Shown here one piece after another: positions 25,106 to 33,072 of a stretch of 64,000 nucleotides of DNA. The notes beneath the pieces are model-generated. The model ran no database searches. It saw only the letters and a list, made by a program, of their open reading frames with translations, and was not told the DNA's origin. Made by a program: the position numbers and the translations under genes. This stretch comes from Streptomyces sp. MUM 178J. Its GTDB lineage: Bacteria > Actinomycetota > Actinomycetes > Streptomycetales > Streptomycetaceae. Every line of letters begins with the position of its first letter. The first letter of the stretch is position 1. Where the stretch lies: the NCBI RefSeq assembly GCF_022414575.1, contig NZ_JADWYQ010000006.1:62001-126000 (forward strand). The letters run 5' to 3'.

Positions 25106-26509
25106 GGCCGGGACACGCTTGCGACGGCGTACGGCGCCCCCGCGATGCCCCGTCCTGCGCCGCGCCTCCCGGGGGGTACGGCCGCCGAAGCCGTCGAGAC
25201 CGATCCAGACCCGCACTTCCGTGCCGCCGAGCACCGACCTGCCGATCCGCACATCGCCGCCCGTCGACTCCGCCACCCGGCGCACGATGTCCAGGCCGAG
25301 CCCCGTCGAGCCGTCTTTGCCGGTGCTGTTGCCGCGGGCGAGCGCGGCCTCGGGGTCGGCGATGCCCGGTCCGGCGTCCGAGACCAGCACGATCACCGCG
25401 TCCTCGCCGTTGTGCACATCGACCGAGAAGGCCGTGCCCTCCGTGGTGTGGCGGAAGACGTTGCCGAGCAGCGCGTCGAGGGCGGCGGCGAGTTCGGGGC
25501 GGGCGACGGGGATGCGTACGGGACGGTCCACGCCTGCGACGCGCACCTTGCGCCCCTCGTCCTCGGCGAGCGCCGACCAGAAGTCCATGCGCTCCCGTAC
25601 GACTTCGGCGGCGTCACAGCCCGCTCCGGGCCCGGCGGCCGCGGTCTGCGGCTTGGCCTCCCGGGCCGTGCGGATGATGGTGTCGACTTCGCGCTCCAGC
25701 TGCTCGACGGCCGCCCGGGTCTGGTCGGCGGCGGGTCCGTCGCCGAGGGAGGCGGCGTTGAGGCGGAGCACGGTGAGCGGCGTGCGCAGCCGGTGCGAGA
25801 GGTCGGCGGCCAGTTCGCGTTCGTTGGCGAGAAGCTGGACGACCTGGTCGGCCATCGAGTTGAAGGCCACAGCCGCCGACCGCAGTTCGGACGGGCCTTC
25901 CTCGGGGACGCGGGCGCCGAGCTTGCCCTCTCCCAGGGCGTGGGCCGCGCCGGCCAGCCGCTGGGCGGGCTGGACCATCCGGGCGCCGAGCCGGTCGGCC
26001 ACCGCGACCGAGCCGAGGACCAGCGCCACGCCGACGCCCGCGAGAAGCAGCCAGGCCGTGGTGACGCCGGCGGCGACGTCGTCCTCGGGGACGTACACCT
26101 CCACGATGGCGATCTTCCCGGAGGCGATGGCGGTCGGCTGGAGCAGCGCGAATCCGCCGGACGCCTCGCTCACGGAGGCGCGGCCCAGACGCCGCGCGGT
26201 CGCCAGGTCCAGCTGCGCGGCCCTGCGGGTGCCGATCTCCAGGGCCCGGCTGCCGGGCTCTCCCGAGGCCGGGACGTGTACGGCGATCCGCCCCGCGGCG
26301 CCCGCCTGTGTGGAGGCGACGGCCCGCTCCAGCGGGCCCCGTTCCGCGGTGATGGAGAGCGTGGGGCCGATGGCGGCGGCCTGTCGCTCCGCGTTGGAGA
26401 ACGCACGGTCCCGGGCCATCTCCTTGATGACGATGCCCAGCGGCACGGCGAACGCCACGACGACCATGGTCGTCACCGCCAGCGCCACCTTGACCAGCGC
26501 CCATCTCAT
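25103..26509 (-). CDS. Two-component sensor histidine kinase
   Basis: The membrane-bound kinase has 468 residues. Transmembrane segment 1 is at about 8-28, an extracellular sensor region at 30-150, transmembrane segment 2 at about 151-172 and a HAMP linker at about 173-225. The dimerisation/phosphoacceptor motif DLSHRLRTPLTVLRL has His239. A HATPase domain has GNVFRHTTEG (N box), VSDAGPGI (G1) and GSTGLGLDIVRRV (G2). The tail is basic. It lies 7 bases downstream of its response-regulator gene, so the pair forms one operon. The signal is unknown; the upstream chitinase neighbour is transcribed in the same direction but separated by repeats. Confidence 0.94.
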   Translation of the reverse strand: MRWALVKVALAVTTMVVVAFAVPLGIVIKEMARDRAFSNAERQAAAIGPTLSITAERGPLERAVASTQAGAAGRIAVHVPASGEPGSRALEIGTRRAAQLDLATARRLGRASVSEASGGFALLQPTAIASGKIAIVEVYVPEDDVAAGVTTAWLLLAGVGVALVLGSVAVADRLGARMVQPAQRLAGAAHALGEGKLGARVPEEGPSELRSAAVAFNSMADQVVQLLANERELAADLSHRLRTPLTVLRLNAASLGDGPAADQTRAAVEQLEREVDTIIRTAREAKPQTAAAGPGAGCDAAEVVRERMDFWSALAEDEGRKVRVAGVDRPVRIPVARPELAAALDALLGNVFRHTTEGTAFSVDVHNGEDAVIVLVSDAGPGIADPEAALARGNSTGKDGSTGLGLDIVRRVAESTGGDVRIGRSVLGGTEVRVWIGLDGFGGRTPREARRRTGHRGGAVRRRKRVPA

Positions 26510-26516
26510 CGCGGTC

Positions 26517-27203
26517 TCACCTCGGGGGCTCCAGTTTCACTCCCACACCCCTGAGGGTGTGCAGATAGCGGGGGCGCGCGGCGGTTTCACCGAGTTTGCG
26601 GCGCAGCCAGCTCAGATGGACGTCGATGGTCTGGTCGTCGCCGTAACTCTGCTGCCATACCTCGGCGAGCAGCTCCTTGCGCGGTACGACCACTCCGGGG
26701 CGTCCGGCGAGAAAGGCCAGCAGATCGAACTCCCGCCGGGTGAGGTCGAGTTCCGTCCCGTCCAAGTGGGCCTGGCGGCGCAGCGGATCGATGCTGAGCC
26801 CGCCGACCTGCAGAACGCGCGGCGGCGGGGCGTCCCCCGCGGAGCGGGCCCGGCGGAGCACGGCGGCCATCCGGGCGGAGAGGTGCTCCACGGAGAAGGG
26901 CTTGGTGAGGTAGTCGTCCGCCCCGTCGTTGAGGAGCCGTACGATCTCGGTCTCGTCATCGCGCGCGGTCGCGACGATCACCGGTACGTCGGTGATGCCA
27001 CGCAGCATCTTCAGCGCCTCCGACCCGTCCAGATCGGGCAACCCGAGATCGAGAATGACCAGATCAAAACGGAAATGGGCCACTTCACGCAGCGCCTCGA
27101 GGGCCGTTCCGACGCTCCGTACGGTGTGGGACGCCTCGGTGAGATGCCGGATGAGGGCGGAGCGCACGAACTGGTCGTCCTCGACCACGAGCACACTTGC
27201 CAT
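26517..27203 (-). CDS. OmpR-family response regulator
   Basis: The 228-residue product has an N-terminal receiver domain (VLVVEDDQ with Asp9/Asp10, phosphoacceptor Asp52 in VILDLGLPD, and the switch lysine in LTKPF). The C-terminal winged helix is of the OmpR/PhoB type (LTRREFDLLAFLAGRPGVVV, then YGDDQTIDVHLSWLRRKLGE). The ATG at 27203 begins the receiver domain directly; longer frames give a disordered extension. It is the first gene of a two-gene operon with the histidine kinase, and is divergent from a secreted-protein gene at 27291. Confidence 0.95.
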   Translation of the reverse strand: MASVLVVEDDQFVRSALIRHLTEASHTVRSVGTALEALREVAHFRFDLVILDLGLPDLDGSEALKMLRGITDVPVIVATARDDETEIVRLLNDGADDYLTKPFSVEHLSARMAAVLRRARSAGDAPPPRVLQVGGLSIDPLRRQAHLDGTELDLTRREFDLLAFLAGRPGVVVPRKELLAEVWQQSYGDDQTIDVHLSWLRRKLGETAARPRYLHTLRGVGVKLEPPR

Positions 27204-27290
27204 GGGCGGCACCGTACGCCATTCGGGGGACAGGGGTCCTCTCTGGGACGACGGCGGTGGCGGTGGTGCAGGTGAGGCGCGTGGTGCAGT

Positions 27291-27869
27291 ATGGCCCGGA
27301 TGCGGAGAGGTCTTGTCCATGCCCTGGCGTGGTCGCTGTCCACGGGGGCGGCGACGGCGTTGTCATGGTGGGGCGTTCATACGGTGATGGCGGGGACGGC
27401 GTACGACCCGCCGCGCGCGGTGGCGCTGCCCGCCGACGGCTCGGCTGACGCGGCCGGCTCCCCGGCGGCGGGGAACTCTCCCACGCCGGTGGCCTCGTCG
27501 ACGAGCCGTCCGCCGAAGTCCTCAGGCCCGTCGGCCTCTTCGCAGAACCCGTCCGCCTCGGCGACGTCGTCGGCCTCCTCGAAGCCGGAGAAGTCGACGC
27601 CCTCCACCACTCCCCCGGCGTCCTCCTCCGCCCCCTCCGGAAGTTCCGGGGACGTCAAGGGCTACACGGTCGACGGCGGCCGCGTCGTCTTCGATCTCGG
27701 GGAGACCTCCGCCGAACTGGTGTCGGCGACGCCGGCGGCCGGCTGGCAGATGCAGGTCTGGAAGCAGCCGACCTGGATCCGGGTGACCTTCACCGAAGGC
27801 GGGCGCGAGGTGTCGGTGTTCTGCACCTGGCACGACACCGCGCCTCGGGTGCAGATCGACGAGCGCTGA
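27291..27869 (+). CDS. Membrane-anchored or secreted hypothetical protein
   Basis: The product has 192 residues. One N-terminal hydrophobic segment (ALAWSLSTGAATALSWWG) acts as signal or anchor. A Ser/Pro/Thr-rich stalk covers about 50-120. A small beta-rich domain follows (about 122-192, with GGRVVFDLGETSAELVSATP and GWQMQVWKQPTWIRVTF). It is divergent from the two-component operon with an 87-base gap, so it may be a target of that response regulator. No family is known to me. Confidence 0.8.
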   Translation: MARMRRGLVHALAWSLSTGAATALSWWGVHTVMAGTAYDPPRAVALPADGSADAAGSPAAGNSPTPVASSTSRPPKSSGPSASSQNPSASATSSASSKPEKSTPSTTPPASSSAPSGSSGDVKGYTVDGGRVVFDLGETSAELVSATPAAGWQMQVWKQPTWIRVTFTEGGREVSVFCTWHDTAPRVQIDER

Positions 27870-27903
27870 CGGGCGCTGACGGGCGCCGACGGGCGGGAAC
27901 GGG

Positions 27904-28764
27904 CTACTGGAACACCGCGGGCGGCGGTACGGGGGAGTCTTTGGCGCCCGCGTCGGTCACCGGGGCCGCGCCGCCCGTGAAGTCGACGAGGGCGCGGCCG
28001 TGTTCGACGCGTCCCGGGTGCGGGTCGCTCGCAACACGACGGGTCAGCTCGGCGACGGGCAGCGGCACGTCCGCCGCGAGCAGCACGGCGTTGCCGAATC
28101 GCCGCCCGCGCAGCACAGCCGGGTCGGCGACGAGGGCGAGCTCAGGAAAGGCCGCGGCGGCGGTGGCGACCTGGGCGCGGAGGTGGGCCAGCGGGGGGCC
28201 GTCGGTGAGATTGGCCGTGTACCAGCCGCCGGGCCTGAGCGCCCTGCGGACCTCGGTGAGGAACTCGACGCTCGTCAGATGCGCGGGGGTGCGGGCCCCG
28301 CTGAACACATCGGCGATCACCAGGTCCGCCCAGGCGTCCGGGACCTTCCCCAGACCCGCGCGGGCGTCGGCGGTCCGGATGCGAATGCGCGCCTTGGGGT
28401 CCAGCGGCAGCCGGGCGCGGACCAGCTGGACAAGCGCCGCGTCGATCTCGATCACCTGCTGGGTGGAGCGGGGCCGGGTGGCCGCGACATAGCGCGCGAG
28501 GGTGCACGCCCCGCCGCCCAGATGCACGACGTGCAGCGGCCGCCCGGGCGGGGCCGCGAGATCGGTGACATGGCCGAGCCGCCGCTGGTACTCGAACGAG
28601 AGATGCGTCGGGTCGTCGAGGTCGACATGCGACTGCGGCGCGCCGTCGATGTGCAGGGCCCACGCGCCGGGGCGGTCGCGGTCGGGTACGAGCTCCGCGA
28701 GGCCGGTGTCGACGGGGGCGCGGTGGGTGGGGGGCGGGGAGGGTCGGCGCGTGCGTTTTGCCAC
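27904..28764 (-). CDS. Spermidine synthase-like (SAM-fold) protein
   Basis: The 286-residue product has a Rossmann-type fold of the spermidine synthase superfamily. HVVHLGGGACTLARYVAATR is motif I, VIEIDAALVQLVRARL binds the adenosyl ribose, and ADLVIADVFSGARTPAHLTS holds the catalytic-face Asp. FEYQRRLGHV matches the family N-terminus. Actinobacterial members are often annotated spermine/spermidine synthase, but most lack a proven polyamine role; a methyltransferase is equally possible. The GTG at 28764 has GGAG only 2 bases upstream. The C-terminus is Pro-rich. Confidence 0.85.
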   Translation of the reverse strand: MAKRTRRPSPPPTHRAPVDTGLAELVPDRDRPGAWALHIDGAPQSHVDLDDPTHLSFEYQRRLGHVTDLAAPPGRPLHVVHLGGGACTLARYVAATRPRSTQQVIEIDAALVQLVRARLPLDPKARIRIRTADARAGLGKVPDAWADLVIADVFSGARTPAHLTSVEFLTEVRRALRPGGWYTANLTDGPPLAHLRAQVATAAAAFPELALVADPAVLRGRRFGNAVLLAADVPLPVAELTRRVASDPHPGRVEHGRALVDFTGGAAPVTDAGAKDSPVPPPAVFQ

Positions 28765-29147
28765 GGCTCCATTATCGGCCTCGGCTCCCCCGGGGGCCGC
28801 TCCCGCGAAGGCGCGGGCCGTTGCGGCCCGGGCGGGTGCTTCTGCGGGGCAGGGGCGCGGGGGCCAAGCCCCACGGGACGGCTGGTGCCGCGACCGGCGG
28901 TGTCTGCCCGTCGGGGAGCATCGTCCGGCGCCTTCGGGCGCCACCGCGTCCGAAGGGCTGCGGGGGAGATCGCAAGACGGCCGGAAGTCCTCGCAGCGGA
29001 GCTACTGGGGCTTGGCCGACGCAGCGTGGGGACGCCATCCCGGGCCCGCAGGGCCCAGGGGGTGGGGGGTGGGGGTCCCGCCCACGCCGGAGGCTGTGGG
29101 GGAGCGCGCAGGGCGGCGCGAGTGGGCAAAGCCCGCCGGGAGGGGCG
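28765..29147. other. GC-rich intergenic region
   Basis: No gene is supported in these 383 bases between two leftward genes. The sequence is the Gly/Pro-like repetitive GC-rich type common between streptomycete genes, with small inverted repeats such as cgccttcgggcg near 28939. Confidence 0.45.
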
Positions 29148-29552
29148 CTAACGGCAGTTGTCGGCGGCCTCGATCAGACGGGCCGCCTCTCCCAGTGCCT
29201 CGCGCAGCACCGCCGGGTCCGTGACCGGGCCCGCGTCGTCCGGGGGAAGCAGCCAGTCCGCGCCTTCCGCACGGGGGCTCGCCACAAGCCGTAGGCCCCG
29301 GCCCGAGGTCTGGGTGCAGGCGCTGCCGGGCATGTCCCAGCCGTCCGCCGTGCCCGGCGGCACGAGGAAGCCGAGGGTGTCGCTCGCGTCGTCGTGAAGC
29401 ACCGGCCCCACCGAGGGCGCCGCCCCCCGGCGGAGGATGTCCACCGCCTCCAGGCCCTGCCGGGCGGGGACGGTCACCAGGTCCGGCAGCACGCCGCCGT
29501 CCGGATGGGTCCCGTGCCGCGCGCCGGTCTGCGTGCTCTGCAGGCTCTCCAT
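29148..29552 (-). CDS. Conserved hypothetical protein, divergent partner of an HTH/TPR regulator
   Basis: The 134-residue acidic protein has LPDLVTVPARQGLEAVDILR, VGPVLHDDASDTLGFLVPPG and CTQTSGRGLRLVASPRAEGA. The cadence (VLHD…LGFLVPPGTADGWD…GS.C.…G..L) matches a small Streptomyces family I recall as related to the N-terminal part of bifunctional DNA primase/polymerase proteins, without their catalytic core. I chose the ATG at 29552, preceded by GGAGG at 6 bases. The frame beyond it to 29651 looks non-coding. It shares a divergent promoter region with the regulator at 29807. Confidence 0.75.
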   Translation of the reverse strand: MESLQSTQTGARHGTHPDGGVLPDLVTVPARQGLEAVDILRRGAAPSVGPVLHDDASDTLGFLVPPGTADGWDMPGSACTQTSGRGLRLVASPRAEGADWLLPPDDAGPVTDPAVLREALGEAARLIEAADNCR

Positions 29553-29806
29553 GCCGACCTCCAACAAGGGGATCGCCTCCTCTGCTCGAGCGGAGCCCGC
29601 GCCTCGGACGCGTACGGGAACTCCACATGGTTCAACGCACGGGTCCGTCAAGGGCTACGGCAGCACACCGCCGCAAAGGGTGGCAGTTCATGGCAGATCG
29701 CGGGCGATATGCCCCTTATATAGCTAAACGCTAAGTGGGGGCGTCGACACAGCAGGTACGTTCTTGCTCCGCCGGAACACGGCTCTACGCAAGAGAGGGC
29801 TCGGCC
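29553..29806. promoter_or_regulatory. Divergent promoter region with an AT-rich core
   Basis: The stretch ccttatatagctaaacgcta at about 29713-29732 is strikingly AT-rich for this genome. It lies 75-95 bases before the regulator's start. It probably holds the -10 region of the regulator gene; TAAACGCTAA could be part of an operator. Confidence 0.45.
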
Positions 29807-31138
29807 ATGGCGGTTCCCAATCTCGCTTTCCGTCGGCTGCGCGGCAATCGCTCGGCGGGCGAGTTCGCGGCGGCGGTGCGCAAGGCCGCCCGAGAGATCG
29901 GCGAGCAGGTCTCGTGCGACGCGCGTTACGTCGGACGCGTCGAGTCCGGCGAGATCCGCTGCCCCAACTACGCGTACGAGCGAGTGTTCCTGCATATGTT
30001 TCCCGGCCTGACCCTGGAGGACCTGGGGTTCACAGCCCGGGAGAGAGTACGCGGCCGGGCGGCCGCGGCATGCCCGGCCCGCTCGGCACACCCGACGGCA
30101 CCCGACGGCGACATCGACATAAACGAGGAGAGCGACGTGCTGCGTCGCGCATTCATGACGGGCGGCTCCGCCACCGTGGCGGCCGCGTCTCTCGGGTTCG
30201 CGCTCGGGCCCGGGGCCGCACCCCCGCCACGGCAGGTGGGCGAGGCGGAGGTGAAGGCCGTCGAGGAGGCGGTGCGGCGCATCCGGCTGCTCGACGACCG
30301 GCACGGCGCGCAGCGGCTGTACGAGCAGGCGGCCCAGCCGCTGCGCGCCGCGTACGCGCTGCTCGACGCCGGTGCGGGGAGCCGCCGTTCGACCGTGGAC
30401 CGGCTGCACGTGGGCGCAGGCGAACTCGCCATCTCCGTCGGCTGGCTGGCACATGACTCGGGCCGCTTCGAGGACGCCCGCTCGCACTACGCGGAGGCGC
30501 TGGCGACGGCCCGCGTGGCGGGCGCCGCGGCGCTGGAGGCGCACGCCTTCTGCAACACGTCCTTCCTGGCGCGCGACACCGGGCGTCACCGGGAGGCGGT
30601 GCGCGCGGCGCAGGCGGGCCAGCGAGCGGCCGCACGCCTGGGTTCGGCGCGGCTGCTGTCGCTGCTGTCGCTGCGCGAGGCGGGCGGCTGGGCCGGGCTC
30701 GGGGACCGTGCGGGCTGCGAGGGGGCCCTCGCCCGGGCGCACGCCTACTTCCAGCGGGGCGCGTCGGAGGCGGATCCGGAGTGGATGTCGTTCTTCGGCG
30801 AGCCGGAGCTGGAGGCGCTGCAGGCCCAGTGCTGGGGGGCGCTCGGCGAGTGGCCGCGGGCGGCACGGCACGCCGCGCGTGCCGCGGGCCTGCAGAACCG
30901 CCGCTTCGCGCGGAACCTGGCGCTGTACCGGGCGGAGCTCGCCATCGACCTGGCCCGCTCCGGCACGCCCGACGAGGCGGCCGCCGCCGGACACCAGGTG
31001 CTGGACCTGGTGGGCGAAGTACAGTCCGCGCGCATTCAGTCGATGCTCTCGGGCACGGCGCGGCTCCTCGGTCCACAGCGCACCGCCCGGGACGTGGCGT
31101 CCTTCCTCGACCGCCACGCCACCGCGCTGCGCATCTGA
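29807..31138 (+). CDS. Putative regulator with N-terminal HTH and TPR-like repeats (NsdA-like)
   Basis: The product has 443 residues. The N-terminal region (about 1-75) is an atypical HTH (LRGNRSAGEFAAAVRKAARE, then CDARYVGRVESGEIRCPNYA). A hydrophobic Ala/Gly stretch at about 120-140 begins with RRAFMTGGSATVAAASLGFA, a pattern seen in this family rather than a true signal. A helical tetratricopeptide-like domain (about 150-430) has A-x-x-Y/F repeats. The plan resembles NsdA, a negative regulator of sporulation and antibiotics, but length and locus differ. The ATG at 29807 follows GAGAGGG. It is a cytosolic regulator by inference. Confidence 0.8.
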   Translation: MAVPNLAFRRLRGNRSAGEFAAAVRKAAREIGEQVSCDARYVGRVESGEIRCPNYAYERVFLHMFPGLTLEDLGFTARERVRGRAAAACPARSAHPTAPDGDIDINEESDVLRRAFMTGGSATVAAASLGFALGPGAAPPPRQVGEAEVKAVEEAVRRIRLLDDRHGAQRLYEQAAQPLRAAYALLDAGAGSRRSTVDRLHVGAGELAISVGWLAHDSGRFEDARSHYAEALATARVAGAAALEAHAFCNTSFLARDTGRHREAVRAAQAGQRAAARLGSARLLSLLSLREAGGWAGLGDRAGCEGALARAHAYFQRGASEADPEWMSFFGEPELEALQAQCWGALGEWPRAARHAARAAGLQNRRFARNLALYRAELAIDLARSGTPDEAAAAGHQVLDLVGEVQSARIQSMLSGTARLLGPQRTARDVASFLDRHATALRI

Positions 31139-31200
31139 GGCGTGCGGCGGCTCTCAGACGCGCGGCGCTCTGAGACGCACAGCCTCGCCCCCTGAGCTCG

Positions 31201-31272
31201 CGGCATCACTGCGGCGCACGGCATCACTGCGGCGCGCGGCATCACTGCGGCGGGCGGCATCGCTGCGGCGCA
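31201..31272. repeat. Four tandem 18-bp repeats between convergent genes
   Basis: The unit cggcatcactgcggcgca recurs at 31201, 31219, 31237 and 31255 with one or two base changes. It lies between the regulator stop (31138) and the convergent phosphatase gene stop (31297). There are no spacers. Confidence 0.85.
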
Positions 31273-31296
31273 CCGCGCCTCCGGGACGCCCGCTGC

Positions 31297-31890
31297 CTAC
31301 TCCAGGTGACCCGTGTCGTTCCAGCGGCCGAGCGCCGGCTTTCCGTAGGCCCAGTCGAGGACCGACAGGCTGGTCGGAGCGAGCTTGACCCGGGCGCCGA
31401 AGGAGACGTCCTCCCCCAGCCAGCGGGCGGCGACGGCCCGCAGGATGTGGCCGTGGGCGAAGACGAGCGCGTCGCGCTCGGCCGAGCACGCCCACTCCAC
31501 CACCGCGTCCGCCCGCGCTGCGACCTGCGCCAGGGTCTCGCCGTCCGGGACGCCGTCCCGCCACAGCAGCCAGCCGGGGCGCTGAGCGTGGATCTGCTCG
31601 GTGGTCAGCCCTTCGTACGCCCCGTAGTCGTACTCCATCAGCGCGTCCCACGGGCGCGCCCGGTCCGCGAAGCCCGCGAGCGCGCAGGTCTCACTGGCGC
31701 GGACCAGGGGGCTCGTGCGCACCTCGACGTCCGGCAGACCGAGCCAGGGGGCGCGGTGGAGCCGCTCGCCGAGCAGTTTGGCGCCGCGCACCCCCTCGTC
31801 GAGCAGCGGGATGTCGGTCCTGCCCGTATGTCTGCCGAGCTGCGACCACTCGGTCTGGCCGTGCCGGGCGAGCAGGATGCGCGGTGCCAT
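31297..31890 (-). CDS. Histidine phosphatase (phosphoglycerate mutase-like) family protein
   Basis: The 197-residue product carries the phosphohistidine motif [12 protein letters not shown] (His10), [10 protein letters not shown], the acidic [16 protein letters not shown] and a second His in [19 protein letters not shown]. This is the complete branch-1 catalytic set. Such enzymes dephosphorylate sugar phosphates or small phosphoesters. The substrate is unknown. It is convergent to the regulator gene and divergent from the PAP2 gene. Confidence 0.93.
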   Translation of the reverse strand: MAPRILLARHGQTEWSQLGRHTGRTDIPLLDEGVRGAKLLGERLHRAPWLGLPDVEVRTSPLVRASETCALAGFADRARPWDALMEYDYGAYEGLTTEQIHAQRPGWLLWRDGVPDGETLAQVAARADAVVEWACSAERDALVFAHGHILRAVAARWLGEDVSFGARVKLAPTSLSVLDWAYGKPALGRWNDTGHLE

Positions 31891-32097
31891 GAGGGCTTCT
31901 CCCTGAAAGTTCGCGTCCGGAGGAGTTCACCGTCCGATGGCTTTCCATCATCGCTCACCTGAACGGGAGGCAACCTCCTGGGGGATTCCGGCGTCCCCTC
32001 CTAGGTTGGCCGCCCCCGATCGCGCACACGCTGGCACATCGTACGGTTGAACACTGCTGGTTAGTTGCCTTAACAGACTATGGAGAGAGACACTCGG

Positions 32098-33072
32098 ATG
32101 CCGGATACCGCGACCGTGCCGGATACCGCGACCGCAGGCCGGCGGCCCCGCTGGCAGCCCGAGCTGCTGCTGATCGCCGCGGTCTACGCCGCGTACTCCG
32201 GCGGCCGGCTGCTGGCCCGCGGCGACGTGACGACGGCGGTCGACCACGGCCTGGCGATACTCCGGGCCGAGAAGGCGCTCGCACTCGACCTGGAACATCC
32301 GCTGAACCGTCTCTTCAGCTCCACCCCCGCCCTCGGCATACCGGCGGACTTCGTATACGCCTCCCTGCACTACCTGGTCACGCCCGCCGTCCTCATCTGG
32401 CTCTTCCGTCGCCACCCGGCCCGCTACCGCGCCGCCCGCGCCTGGCTGATGATCTCCACGCTCCTCGGCCTCGTCGGCTTCACACTGGTGCCGACCTGCC
32501 CGCCGCGGCTGCTGGACGCCGCACACGGCTTCGTCGACACGATGGCTCAGTTCAGCTCGTACGGCTGGTGGGGCGGCGAGGCCAGCGCCCCGCGCGGCCT
32601 GGGCGGCATGACCAACCAGTACGCGGCGATGCCCAGCCTGCACGTGGGCTGGGCGCTGTGGTGCGGAGCAGTGCTCTGGCGGCACGGCCGCACCGCTCCC
32701 ACCAAGGCGTTCGCCGTCGGCTACCCCCTGCTCACCGCCGTCGTGGTGATGGGCACCGCCAACCACTACTTCCTCGACGCGGTCGCCGGTGCCGCCGTCA
32801 TGGGCGTCGGCGCGCTGCTGACGCGGCCGGCGACGCGGCTCCTCGACCGGGTGAGCGCGGTCCTGCCCCGGGAGGCGAACTCCCGCGCTGTCAGTGACGG
32901 ATGCAAGACTTCGGCGGGTGAGCGAATCCCTGGACAGCGGACCTCCTCCGCAGCCTCCGCAGAAGCGGAATGCACAGCGGACCCCAAAGCCGCCGTCGGC
33001 GCAGGCTCCGTCAGCGCTGCCGCCGACGCCGGCGGCGGGGCCGACGACAGCGCTCCGGCAGCGACTCGCTGA
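32098..33072 (+). CDS. PAP2-superfamily integral membrane phosphatase/transferase
   Basis: The 324-residue protein has about six membrane segments. The PAP2 signature is spread over PTCPPRLLDAAHGF, MPSLHVGWALWCGAV (motif 2 His) and ANHYFLDAVAGAAV (motif 3 His and Asp). This form is close to the inositolphosphotransferase/Aur1-like group, acting on lipid phosphates. I chose the ATG at 32098, with GGAGAG about 10 bases upstream, over 32080. The last 60 residues are low complexity and overlap the next gene by about 155 bases in another frame. That is unusual and suggests the natural stop was lost or the tail is dispensable. Confidence 0.88.
   Translation: MPDTATVPDTATAGRRPRWQPELLLIAAVYAAYSGGRLLARGDVTTAVDHGLAILRAEKALALDLEHPLNRLFSSTPALGIPADFVYASLHYLVTPAVLIWLFRRHPARYRAARAWLMISTLLGLVGFTLVPTCPPRLLDAAHGFVDTMAQFSSYGWWGGEASAPRGLGGMTNQYAAMPSLHVGWALWCGAVLWRHGRTAPTKAFAVGYPLLTAVVVMGTANHYFLDAVAGAAVMGVGALLTRPATRLLDRVSAVLPREANSRAVSDGCKTSAGERIPGQRTSSAASAEAECTADPKAAVGAGSVSAAADAGGGADDSAPAATR

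Noticed and set aside
23104..25677. 857-residue open frame opposite the chitinase
   Set aside because: Antisense shadow over the chitinase and kinase genes; composition is not protein-like and no motif is present.
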